Both the position numbers and the translations under genes were made by a program. This document shows, in pieces, positions 10,553 through 20,771 of a stretch of DNA of 64,000 bases. A model generated the notes under the pieces. The model searched no databases, had not been told where the DNA came from, and saw only the letters and a program-made list of their open reading frames with translations. Source of the stretch: Colias croceus (lineage: Eukaryota; Arthropoda; Insecta; Lepidoptera; Pieridae); NCBI RefSeq assembly GCF_905220415.1, contig NC_059562.1, positions 3,797,501 through 3,861,500 of the forward strand, read 5' to 3'. How positions within the stretch are numbered: position 1 is the first letter of the stretch; the number at the start of each line of letters is the position of its first letter.

Positions 10553-13500
10553 TTATTTCCTAACATCTCTATTAACTTTCCCATATATTTCTGGAAAAGC
10601 ATCTTTACAGTACGGCAGTGTATCTCGTATCTTGTCGTACAGCGTGTGATCAAACATATCTCTGAACTCGTCTCGGGTAGTATACGTGTCTGCATACAAC
10701 ATTTGATAACCATTATGCTGAGTGACGAATTTTTCGATTCGCCTCGTCGATGATACCTTCAACAAAAATATATTAGGTATTAACATTTATCATTCGATTT
10801 TCCTCTCGATTACAGTAGTTAAGTTCGACTTACCGTTTCAAAGCCATCAGCTTTAGGCACTCCATAAACGCCGATATCTACGAACATTTCCCACTCCCGG
10901 CCAGAACGGATTTTTAGCTGTCCTGGATTATTAAACAATTTTAAGGGACACAACCATATTGGATATACCTAAAATGAAACAAACATCAGTGTTTTAAGAT
11001 AAATAAGGTATATGCTAAATAAACTGTTGTTTATTTCATGTATTTTTTTTTTGAAAATCGATGAAGAATATTCTTACTTCAAACTCTTTATGGAATACTT
11101 GTACCGCGCTTTCTAAGGATTGAATTGGCACCAGCATGTCTTGTATAACGTGCGCTTTATTATAAAGCTTAGTGACGGATTTTGGTTGAGTAAGCTTCAG
11201 TAGAGATACCTCTGGAGGCATCAACCAACCGAATAGGAGACGGAACAACAGGTGATTGCCGAATGGGATTATATCCTGTAAATAAAATAAGTATTACGTT
11301 AGCTTTACAATTCATTAATTTCATTATCGTAATTACTTTTTTTCCGATCCGAATCCGATTGATTTCAGCGTTTGATACAAGCAGAAACATATTGTAACAC
11401 ATTTTGATGAAGGACTAAATGTTTCATTTATTGTTTAAGACTTTCCATTATATAATATTGTTCGCTATTATCTTAGGCTCGGCGCAAACGGGCCACCGAC
11501 CACAGTCAACTTGTCCCATTGTTTCGTACATAATGGCTGTTTTCCAATTACAGAGCAATTACAGAGCAATGCGAGTCGCATTATGCTCTGTAATTGGAAG
11601 CTGTTATAAGTGGCGCACAATGCCGAATTATGCTGATGCTTAATTGCAACGTGAAACGCACCAGCAGGTTGCGCTAAGTTCAGTGTTGAAAAAAAAAATA
11701 TTCATAGAGTTAGCAATAACCTCATTAATGTGTAAATAAAGTGGTATACATAATAATTGGTTGAAAACTATTTACGGTTATTTTAAGTAATTTGGATTTT
11801 GATTATTTCATTAACATTTTTTTCAATGTTTGTACCTTCATCCATACTTATATTTATTTTTTTAACACAATTTGAATTAACTTTGATTATTTCGAAAAAA
11901 CTACAATGAAACGAAAATGTTGCGAATGCGATCTATGACCCGTTTGCGCTGACCCTTAAAAATATAAATACTGACCCGCAATTCCCAAAAGAAGCTGCGC
12001 GTGTGTCTATGATAGTAGTCCCGAAGAGGAATGTACTCCACATTGCTTTTCTGGTTCTTTCTAGTCAAAAATTTCTCTACTTGCGTGAAAAACCATTCAG
12101 AATACCACTTGCCAATAGGGTTAAACTAAAAATAGTATTAAGTATTAATATAGTGTAACTTTTACACTCTAAATAAAATGCTGCGTTATGGCCATACCTG
12201 TCCATCACTACCAATTTCATCTACCATATCACCTGTCATCACAACACCACTATCTTTATCGTAAAGAAGAGCTTCAGTAAACTGGTTAGGTCTATCTTTA
12301 AGAGACTCCTGTCTAAATTTATTTGCCAGATCTGATAAATTGTGGAAGGGATGGTATTCCAGACGAACATACCTGAGAGAAATAATAATGATGAAGAAGA
12401 GAGAATTTAGTTATTTATGGTAAATAAGCTTTCGAGCTGTGCTTACTTCTTTGCCGGAACCACTTTTATAGTCGCAGATGTTAAGAAGCCTAAAGTTCCA
12501 TATGACCATGGTACAGCATAAAATAAGTCAGCGTTTTGATCCTGAAATATGAACGCGCTTGGAGATTATTATAAAAAGTAATACTCAACGATAACGACTA
12601 TTAAGGATTCAATAAGATTGTATTAATATGATAATATGTATAAACCTTATGTACTCCTAACCTTACTGCACGTTACCACAGACCCATCAGCTAAAACGAG
12701 CTCATACTGGACACAAATGTGCTGGAACAATCCATGAACGTGTGACGACGTCTCCACCCCCGTCCCCATCACCAGCCCTCCCACTGTAAGCTGGTCCAAC
12801 TCTGGGACCACAGCTAACGCAAGACCCAATGGTTCTAATGTTTTCGATACTTGACCCATCGTGACTAAAGGCTCGCATCGTACCGTCTAAAACAAATAAT
12901 TATTTGAAACTAGCGGTTCATCCGGATTCGCCCGTGGTACATGTTTGATGTTTCTACGTTTTCTCTCTTTATGAGCCATCCTCGTAATTCAAGGAATATT
13001 ATAAAAAAGTACGAAATTGGAATGCGCAAAAAAAGCCTTCACGACTTATTTCTGAAGACTGAAATGAGTGGTGAGAACTTTTTTTGCGGTCTCTCGTATA
13101 CCAAGTAACTAACTATATTATCGTACAAACCATATTCTCAGTATCCACTTCTAGTATATCTACGAGATCAATATGTATATTCGTGAAAGTTTTCTTATAC
13201 AGTCCTCGTCTGAAAGACATGGTCTGCCATGATGGTCGAGCGGTACATAGTCGCGTGCTGCGGTCACCAGTTAACCAGGTTTTTACCTGAAAGTATTCAG
13301 AGGAATTTCCTGTTTAGGTTCGTAACGTTCTAATGTGTCGGTTTAGTAATAAAGACATTTTCTTGGAGTCCGTTGTGGATGAATTAAACTTATACTCGGT
13401 AACTCAGTGTCGTTATAATAACAAAAAAATTAAGCATGAAGCTATCGACATAATCGAGGCGACTATAAATCTATTGGTAAATCTATACTAATATTATAAT

Positions 13501-14708
13501 GCTGAAGAGTTTGTTTGTATGTTTGTTTGTTTGTTTGAACGCGCTAATCTCAGGAACTACTGGTCCGATTTGAAAAATTCTTTCGTTGTAAGATAGCCCA
13601 TTTATCGAGGAAGGCTATAGGCTATATAATATCATCAAGCTAAGACCAACAGGAGCGGAGCCACCCGGATGAAACCGCGGAGCGCAGCTAGTGTTAAATA
13701 TATGTACCTATAAAAAAAAATTATAATGACGTTGCAAAAGTGCTTCTAGAAGACGTATAATTGAATAAATAAATGTTTGAGTTTGAGTTTATTCAAGAAT
13801 AAATCAAATCAAAATTTATTTATTTATTCTTCTGAATAAATTGATTTTCCAAAAAATAATACCTATCTAGAGGCACGATTTATTTTTGACGCATGACTTT
13901 AAATTCTGAATATTGTATATTGATACCCAATTTGAGATTGTAATCTGAAGTTCCCGTGTTGGAAGTGAGTTTTTTTCCGCTATGAAATTGATGTTTTCAA
14001 CTGCGTTTGTCGATACATTTTTTATTATTTGACTGTAGTTAGGTATTCACTTAAGAATATCTACATCGCGTTCTTGGTACCGTAGCATAAAATATAGTGA
14101 TCCTGCGCAATATATATCCTCAGTAAAATGGGACAGAATCTGATACAGTTTAGGTCAAAACTATAATTTATTAAAAAACACAATGATTAATATCTGAATT
14201 ATTCTGCTGAACAATATTTCTCCAGAATGTACAGAACTAGACGACTTGTACTAAGATGTGTAGGCGTAGGTACCTACGACCATATACCAATTCACACCAA
14301 TTATAAATCAACTCAATATCATGCTAGACAGGTACTTTTACGCGATTGGCTTGAAAATTCATTGATGATGATATTAGCAACGTAAAATGCCTACATTTTT
14401 TTTATTTTAGATATAACTTAGAATTTCATTTAGAATTTGTTCAAAAATCAGAAATGAAAAAAGAGTGTCGAAGTTGGTGATCAATGTTTTTATTGAGTTT
14501 GAGGTTTTTTGCTTACCTGCCTTTGAACATCCTTAACTTTTTTCTCGTGTGCTCGAGGAGCTGTGTTCAGTTTGAAAACCACATAGTTTCTTGCAAATGA
14601 CCAGATCTTCCACAGGAATGAAAGGGGCATCAAAACCGTTACAGCAAGGAGCCATCTGTACTCAATTACGAGATATTCAACTAATGATTCTGGCTGCACT
14701 GCAGTCAT
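10553..14708 (-). CDS. DHCR24: Delta(24)-sterol reductase (desmosterol reductase)
   Basis: FAD-dependent ER-membrane enzyme that reduces the C24 double bond of desmosterol to give cholesterol. In plant-feeding insects it is the last step of phytosterol dealkylation. I traced nine coding exons with canonical GT/AG ends and continuous phase: 14708-14517, 13286-13131, 12886-12662, 12541-12447, 12372-12198, 12125-11976, 11275-11078, 10968-10834 and 10756-10553. Together they give 1530 nt, 509 residues (human protein 516). A hydrophobic segment spans residues ~18-40. The FAD-domain blocks PELDQLTVGGLVMGTG and SSHVHGLFQHIC are intact, as are ADLFYAVPWSYGTLGF, YYHRHTRSFFWEL and the C-terminal NGYQMLYADTY. 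An acceptor-like TTTTCTCAG just before 14718 suggests an upstream untranslated exon. Nothing is broken, so this is probably a working gene. Confidence 0.96.
11476..11954. mobile_element. MITE inside a DHCR24 intron
   Basis: The ends CGGCGCAAACGGGCCA (11481) and GACCCGTTTGCGCTGA (11938) are inverse copies. Inside lies a second palindrome at about 11553-11602, with TTCCAATTACAGAGCA and its complement as arms. There is no coding sequence. It fills most of the intron between the 11976 and 11275 exons. Confidence 0.65.
13482..13692 (+). mobile_element. Non-autonomous Helitron, family A, full length
   Basis: 5' TCTATACTAATATTATAATG, a (TTTG)n tract, the core AACGCGCTAATCTCAGGAAC, GGTCCGATTTGAAAAATTC, and 3' GAAACCGCGGAGCGCAGCTAGT. 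It lies in DHCR24 intron 1, opposite to the gene. Confidence 0.85.
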
Positions 14709-15546
14709 GGTCTAGGGACTGAGAAAACATTTATTTAATTTTATTCAATATGTATACTTACTTACACCGCGAATTTTTTGTACTCAAGTTAAAGATTAAA
14801 CTTCTATAGAGTATCTAAGGAGACGAAAAAATGCTAATACTAACGAAAATCTATATGAACATCTCAATAACATATAGAGCGTTTTAAGAGGTGCTCTGGC
14901 AAAATTTGTGATAACATAAATATAAACAATTGCTCGTTAATTGCAACAATCAAAGCGAGTTTACAATTTTGATAATATTGCAGCACTGCGAAAAATATAA
15001 AGAAATAAATCAAACCTAATTTTAACTAAGTACACGTTACGACAAGGTCGCGGCCACGCGAGATGTGAAGATCTCGGGACTCGGGTCGGAAGCTGTAATG
15101 CGTAAAAATATTCTGCACGCAATTCTCGACTGTAGTCCTTTACAATAAGATTCTTTGACACAGTTTTTGTCTTGACGAGATGGTAATTGATCTTAAAATT
15201 ATGTACAATCATTACATGTATGGTGTAAGTTTTTAAAAACGTATAATAATATTATATCATGAATTATAATAATTTTAGGTAGCAATGTAATATCATCGTG
15301 CGAATTTTGTACTGATAACTTTTGACCTTTTTCTTAGCCTTTTTCATATGTTCAGCGTTTTATTGTGGTTTTATCCACTCAGCTATTGTCAAGTAATAAA
15401 AATTATGAAACTTGCAATCTAATAATCTAAACAGGAATTAATAACTTGAACATGAATCTATGAATGGGATGATAAGGTATGTACTTTTATTATGATGATA
15501 CATTTTATATAAATGCATATGTGTATACATTGACAAAATTTATACC

Positions 15547-15711
15547 GTAACAATTAGGTACAAAACGATAACGAAGTTAGAAATCGCAAAAATGTATGGG
15601 ATTGAGATTGACTTGGGATTGACATACGCCGCGTTAGATCACGTGGTCTATCTATGTCAATCCCATACATTTTTGCGATTTCTAACTTCGTTATCGTTTT
15701 GTAATTGTTAC
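15547..15711. mobile_element. Long-hairpin MITE
   Basis: The two arms pair almost perfectly: CAAAACGATAACGAAGTTAG...GTATGGGATTGA against its complement ending CGTTATCGTTTTG, with a ~45-base loop. The extremes GTAACAATTA and TAATTGTTAC are also inverse. Transcribed, it would form a stem of about 45 bp. Confidence 0.85.
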
Positions 15712-15898
15712 TTTGTCTAAGGCCCCTGAATAGGTATTTATTTATTTTATATCAAAAATAACTGCCCGGTAATTTTATTAATAAGTATATAATATAAATT
15801 GACTAGCGAGTACCTATGACCATTGGTGTCACATAAATGTTTATAATGTAAAGAACAAAATATTATTACTATTAAGTCTATAGAATTTGGAACTATTA

Positions 15899-15920
15899 TT
15901 TTATGATGATGATGATGATG
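15899..15920. repeat. (GAT)n microsatellite
   Basis: Six consecutive ATG/GAT trinucleotides in intergenic DNA downstream of the small Hsp gene. Confidence 0.7.
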
Positions 15921-16195
15921 AGTAAAGGCAGATCTCAGGATAAATTTCGAAATTGTCAATACACTATGAATAAAATAAATAAAACAACAGGTATACAATG
16001 GAATGATATTTATTGAAAAAAAATAACATATAACTACTAACTAATATAAAATGCTCATGACCCTTTATAAAAGACCCATAAATTTAAAAACAATAAATCA
16101 AACACCCTTAACTATACAATTACATATAAAATTAAAAAAAAAAAAACATTTTTCCTTTAACACATATTTTCGTCGATATTTCATTCTTCTCTATC

Positions 16196-16606
16196 TTATA
16201 GTTTAGATTTAACACCTTCATGAGTAACTGGTATGATAGTGTCACGCTTAATTTTTTCTTTACGTGGAATGGCTATAACCAATACGCCATCCACAGTAAG
16301 TCTCGACTCAACACTTTCTGCTTTAACACCTTCGGGTATAGCGTACCTTCGAACGAAATGTCTAGAAACATAGCCATGCTCATCTTTTTTTTCTTCTTGC
16401 TTACCTTCAACAACGATAAATCCGTCCGTTGTTTTGATGGTTATCTCTTCGGGTTTAAAGTCCTTAAGATTCATTCGAATTTCATATTTACTATTTTCTG
16501 CCCTCATAGAGCTTTCGTTTCTCCAAGGGAAATTTTCCAGCCAATCGATAGATCTTAGAACAACTTCATCCCCAAATAATGGTCTTGCCGCCGGCCACAG
16601 AGACAT
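16196..16606 (-). CDS. Small heat-shock protein (Hsp20/alpha-crystallin)
   Basis: ATP-independent cytosolic chaperone that holds unfolding proteins. A 136-residue product from the start MSLWPAARPLFGDE. The same frame has an ATG at 16648, but that lies next to the TATA box and so upstream of the likely transcription start; I chose 16606. The alpha-crystallin domain covers residues ~35-125: YEIRMNLKDFKPEEITIKTT, DGFIVVEGKQEEKKDEHGYV, RHFVRRYAIPEGV, then SRLTVDGVLVIAIPRKE. It is shorter than most lepidopteran small Hsps because the N-terminal arm is brief. There are no introns, as expected for a heat-inducible gene. An AATAAA on the minus strand near 16009-16014 can end the message. Confidence 0.95.
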   Translation of the reverse strand: MSLWPAARPLFGDEVVLRSIDWLENFPWRNESSMRAENSKYEIRMNLKDFKPEEITIKTTDGFIVVEGKQEEKKDEHGYVSRHFVRRYAIPEGVKAESVESRLTVDGVLVIAIPRKEKIKRDTIIPVTHEGVKSKL

Positions 16607-16652
16607 CTTTATTCTTTTATTGTTTGCTTTATAATGATCAGTGATCACTGAC

Positions 16653-16698
16653 TATATAGCGACTACCAAATTCTAGAAATCTAGATCGTTCTTGAGTA
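16653..16698 (-). promoter_or_regulatory. Heat-shock element and TATA box of the small Hsp gene
   Basis: On the minus strand TATATAG lies at about 16653-16658, roughly 50 bases before the chosen ATG. Just upstream (16671-16698) is an array of inverted TTC/GAA pentamers including a perfect TTCTAGAA and a TTCTTGAG. This is the classical heat-shock-factor binding arrangement. Confidence 0.75.
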
Positions 16699-16739
16699 AA
16701 TAAACAGGATAACAGCTGTAATCAATGCGCAATGATAAC

Positions 16740-17780
16740 ATTAAGTTCATAGCAAAAAATGTCAGTTCAGAGTTGTCAATTTGACACAAGACAGTTGACA
16801 GTCAGCTGGTGTGTGTTTCTTCCAAGTTTCTTCTGAGCAAATTGTTTACACGCTACTCTCTGCTGAAAAAGTATGTAAGTAATTTCGTGTCGTTTTAATA
16901 TTTAGCTATTTTGTTAATTATTTATTTTAAAACTATTAGTCAGTATGTCATAAACTGATATTAGGGCTATAAAAATGCAAATATTCAATCACTAATATTT
17001 ATTATGGAAAGTTGTCATCTATAAGTAGAACGTTCCATTAGGAAGATATTATTATATTGTATAGGTATTATCTTGTATTATATTCCAAAGAATCATGCCA
17101 TTGTTAATGATAAATATACCGATAACCCTATGTGTATAGATAGGTTTAAATGAAAAAAAAAAACAATTAGGTATATAGTAGGTATCAAAATTAATCTTTA
17201 TCTTGGTTCTCTGTATATTCAACAATGTTAGATAAAGTAGGCACGTGCGTTCTTTGTATTTGGGTCGATCAACTTTTATTGGTCCGACGTGTACGGATCA
17301 TGTCCCTGAAGGATAATTAATAAACATGAAATCATAAAGAGTTAAATTCGTTTTAATTATATTCCTTTTAATATTTTCTAGCATTATTGCGAACAATATT
17401 TTACTTGTTTTATTAATTTGTGCGTTGTTTCATGGTTGTCGAGGGACTAAATGCAATTTTCCAGTACTATCACATTTGTCCCCATGCCACAATGCATTAA
17501 CAAACTTCGCATCACGAACACATACTATCACGACCATAAATACCAAATACACTCCTTGTTTCAGTACATAATTATTGACATCCAAACATACAAACCATTT
17601 TTTTTTTATTGGATATAATACGATTTTCAGGCATTTTACTTTTGTCCCCATAAATCACCTACATGACACAAGTCTCACAGACAACCGTAATTTAGTTATG
17701 AAACCAAAACACATATGGCGCGGTAGATTCCTAAACAACAAGCTAAACACAATAATTAACTGTCGGGCTCAAACGCCACT
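16740..17780. other. Intergenic region between the small Hsp gene and the carbonyl reductase promoter
   Basis: No gene is seen. Two copies of a TTTGTCCCCAT word occur near 17478 and 17643. Short frames in between have no recognisable product. Confidence 0.4.
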
Positions 17781-17788
17781 TTGATTTG

Positions 17789-17877
17789 TATAAAATCACG
17801 GCAACAGTCGTCCGAGCGTTGTTGGTGAGTGTGGGGTGGCTTTTTTGTCAGTCCGTCAGACAACTGTGATTAAAACG
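17789..17877 (+). promoter_or_regulatory. Candidate promoter and 5' untranslated exon of carbonyl reductase
   Basis: TATAAAA at 17789-17795 is followed by GC-richer DNA. That ends in AAAAC with a good donor GTAAGTAC at 17877; an alternative donor GTGAGT lies near 17825. The carbonyl reductase start codon is preceded by an acceptor-like TATTTTCAG ending at about 19711. An intron of ~1.8 kb joining the two is therefore plausible. This is inference; no transcript evidence is available. Confidence 0.45.
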
Positions 17878-17998
17878 TAAGTACTTGATGCATTGTTATC
17901 AATTATACTACACGAGATGCGCTTTCGTCTATATTTTAGTGTGAGCTGAGATTAATATATAAAATAACAATAGTATTTGCTTGGCGGCTCAAAATTTA

Positions 17999-18590
17999 AA
18001 AAATGTCCCGCGGACAACCAGTCACTTGGTCAACCAAAGTGGTTGTACCATGGACAATTTGGTTGTCCCTAGGACAATAATTATATAAAACTTATACTTT
18101 AACAGTTAAATAGTTCATGTTTTGTTTATTACTCGGCTGTTTCGGGAACACATTTTTATTACGCGATTTTATGTCTAGTTTAATTGTAATTTTAACATTT
18201 CAAAAATCAAGACGCTACTACTACAACTAAGATGTCCCCATATGAAAATCACATTATACTTCATTCATTCAGTTTTATCGAGAATCAGTTCATTTTAATT
18301 AAGTAAAATCAATAATACGATACGTAACAACCTCGCCTTAATAGTTTTTTTGTAAAAAATATCACTATTTCCGCTTTACTGAAACTTTTTTATATATGAA
18401 ACATTATTTGGTTGTTCAAAAGACATCATTCGTTTCAATTTTAATAAAAATATTTCGTATTTTGGGTGTAAATAGAACAAATATCAAAATATTATTTATT
18501 ATTTAATATTAGAAGAATTTGTTTTAATTCTTAAGGGAATTTAACATTTAAAAAAGTACTATTGTGTAAGTTGTCCAAAGGACATTATTT
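17999..18590. mobile_element. Possible TIR element in carbonyl reductase intron 1
   Basis: AATGTCCCGCGGACAAC at the left and GTTGTCCAAAGGACATT at the right are roughly inverse. Further GGTTGTCC/GGACAA words lie near the left end. The interior is AT-rich and non-coding. Boundaries are uncertain. Confidence 0.35.
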
Positions 18591-18812
18591 CCCGTGAATA
18601 GATCGGTTCGTGAAGTTAAATCCACAAATGTATTTAATCAACATCACTGCTGCTTATATAATCTTAATCTACGAAGAATTATCTTCTAAATGAAATAGTA
18701 AAATACTGAAAATTAAGTAAAAAAAAAATACGAGGAAATTATGATCGGGACCTTTAAAAATTGATTGACCCATTTATTATCTCGTAGGTATATGTCGTTC
18801 ACCCTATGAACC

Positions 18813-19110
18813 TTATGCCTACTCCACACTACTCGCGAAGTTCCTCGGCGAAGTACTCGGCCGAAGTTGACTGAAGTCCGCCGTGCTACACTACACACTC
18901 GTTCAACTTCGCGAGGAACGCATAGGTACGTTCATATTCAGAACGAACTTCAGGTAACTTCGTGCCCTTTGACTCGGGCGCAAAAACCGACAACAAACGG
19001 AAGTCGGCCGAGGCGAGGTAAAGTTGGACGAAGTAAGCCGAAGTGCCTCTCTACATTATTCTATTCGTCTAACCTCGTTCAACTTCGCGAGTAGTGTGGA
19101 GGAGGCATTA
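18813..19110. mobile_element. MITE with CACTACTCGCGAAG ends
   Basis: TACTCCACACTACTCGCGAAG on the left is inverted as CTTCGCGAGTAGTGTGGAGGA on the right. The interior repeats the words GAAGTTSRMCGAAGT and TTCGGCCGA many times. There is no coding capacity. Confidence 0.75.
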
Positions 19111-19529
19111 AGATGTTTTTAAAGTAACAAGTCATTGCCAAAAATATTAAATTCAAAGAAGTACTTAAACTGATTAATCTACTAGAGCTCTATAAAATAA
19201 ACCCGGGAAATCTCCCATATTTAAATTCGTTAAGTTTTTGTTTTTAATTACGTAGTAACTTGCGAATAATTTGAACCTCATATTTTGATTCAAGATAAGA
19301 AGTACTGAGTTGCTTAATTAATTATTTTCTTGTTCGTTACCCATACAAAATTAAGCAAACGTAAAAAAGTACTTACTTACCTGTTGACTTTCAGCACACC
19401 TTTTTATCACACAGGTAACTACCTTTACAATTTGAAAGTATGTAGTAATAGTAATTTGAACAGCGACGTTAATCAAATTTTTAATTTTTATAGAATAGAA
19501 AAAAAAAATAGAATAAGTAAACAAGGCGA

Positions 19530-19665
19530 GTTCGAACCCGCGTCGGTCGAGAGCTGAGTGGTCAGACGTTGCCCCGGTCGCGGTTTGGCGGAAGACGCGG
19601 GTTCGAATCCCGCCTCGTGATCGAATTTTTTCTATTCTTTTTAAATTTATATTTATAAAGCATTC
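19530..19665 (+). mobile_element. tRNA-derived SINE
   Basis: A tRNA-like head with a B-box GGGTTCGAATCCCGCCTC is followed by TGATCGAATTTTTTCTATTC and an AT-rich tail. The same head in reverse orientation is at 60170-60245. The A-box region is rearranged, so this is not a functional tRNA. It lies just before the carbonyl reductase coding exon. Confidence 0.65.
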
Positions 19666-20287
19666 GAATGCTATAAAAAATTAAAAATCAAATTCAAAAT
19701 TTTTATTTTCAGTTAAATATTATGGAAAAGAAAATTGCTGTTGTGACTGGGGCGAATAAAGGGTTGGGCTTTGCTTTAGTAAAAGGGCTCTGCGAGAAAC
19801 TAAATGGAACAGTTTATTTAACTTCAAGAGATGAAAAAAGAGGCATTCAAGCGCGAAATGAATTAAATAAAATCGGGCTTAAACCTGAATATTGTCAACT
19901 GGATGTAACAGAAGAAGATAGCATTCAAAAATATATTACTAATATTAAAAGTAAACAGGAAAAAAAAGACATATTAATAAACAATGCAGGAATACTGTTC
20001 CTTAAAGATGCGCCAGAACCCAAAGTCTTTCAAGCAGAACAAACAATCAAAGTTAACTTCTCTTCTTTGGTGAATTTTACTGAAGCTATATTGCCATTTT
20101 TAAATGATAACGGTTGTATCTTAAACATATCCAGTTCTTCTGGTCATTTATCGAGAATACCTTCCGAAGATATACGAAAAAGATTAAGCGCGACTGATTT
20201 GAGTTTAGAGGAATTAAAAACGTTAATGCAAGAATATTTAGATGCTGTGAAACAAAATAAAGAGGTGGAACAATGGGGATCTTCACC

Positions 20288-20307
20288 ATACGTGACGTAT
20301 GATACGT
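20288..20307 (+). repeat. 14-bp insertion with palindromic footprint structure
   Basis: The layout is ATACGT, GACGTATG, ATACGT: a 6-bp direct repeat around an 8-bp spacer. The sequence also contains two overlapping palindromes (CATACGTGACGTATG and GACGTATNATACGTC). Cut-and-paste elements that leave hairpin-processed ends produce footprints of this type on excision. Confidence 0.6.
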
Positions 20308-20771
20308 CGTATCTAAAGTTGGCGTCAATGCATACACCTTCATGTTAAATAGAAGACTGAAGAACAGAGGTAGATACCTACTATTTTTATTAATAACTCA
20401 GGCCTCGGAATCACAGACACAATAGAAAATCTAGGTATTGTGTCGTGACTTGTGGACCGATCGGGCCGCTCGGGGCTCAATGCGTTAAAAACATTAACTT
20501 AATTGTAAGTTATAATAATTCAGACCCCGATCACAAAGGTATGCTGTAGTTAAGTCAGTAAATATCTTTTCTTGTAATAATAATAATTTTACGTGTGACT
20601 TCATTTTTTTAACTTGGACAAGTTTCATTTCGTCGCGTCTGCATAAACTTTTCTTCTCTTATTAGTACATCACAATTTAGTAAACTTTTACTGTGCGATC
20701 CAACTAAGAATAGTATCAATTCATCGCCATTTTGTGACGTCATAAATGAGTAAGTTTTATAGTATATTAAT

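Noticed and set aside
14961..15212. 83-residue minus-strand frame upstream of DHCR24
   Set aside because: No similarity or splice logic links it to a gene; at most part of it could be untranslated leader.
16220..16558. 112-residue plus-strand frame
   Set aside because: Antisense to the small heat-shock gene, with no domain of its own.
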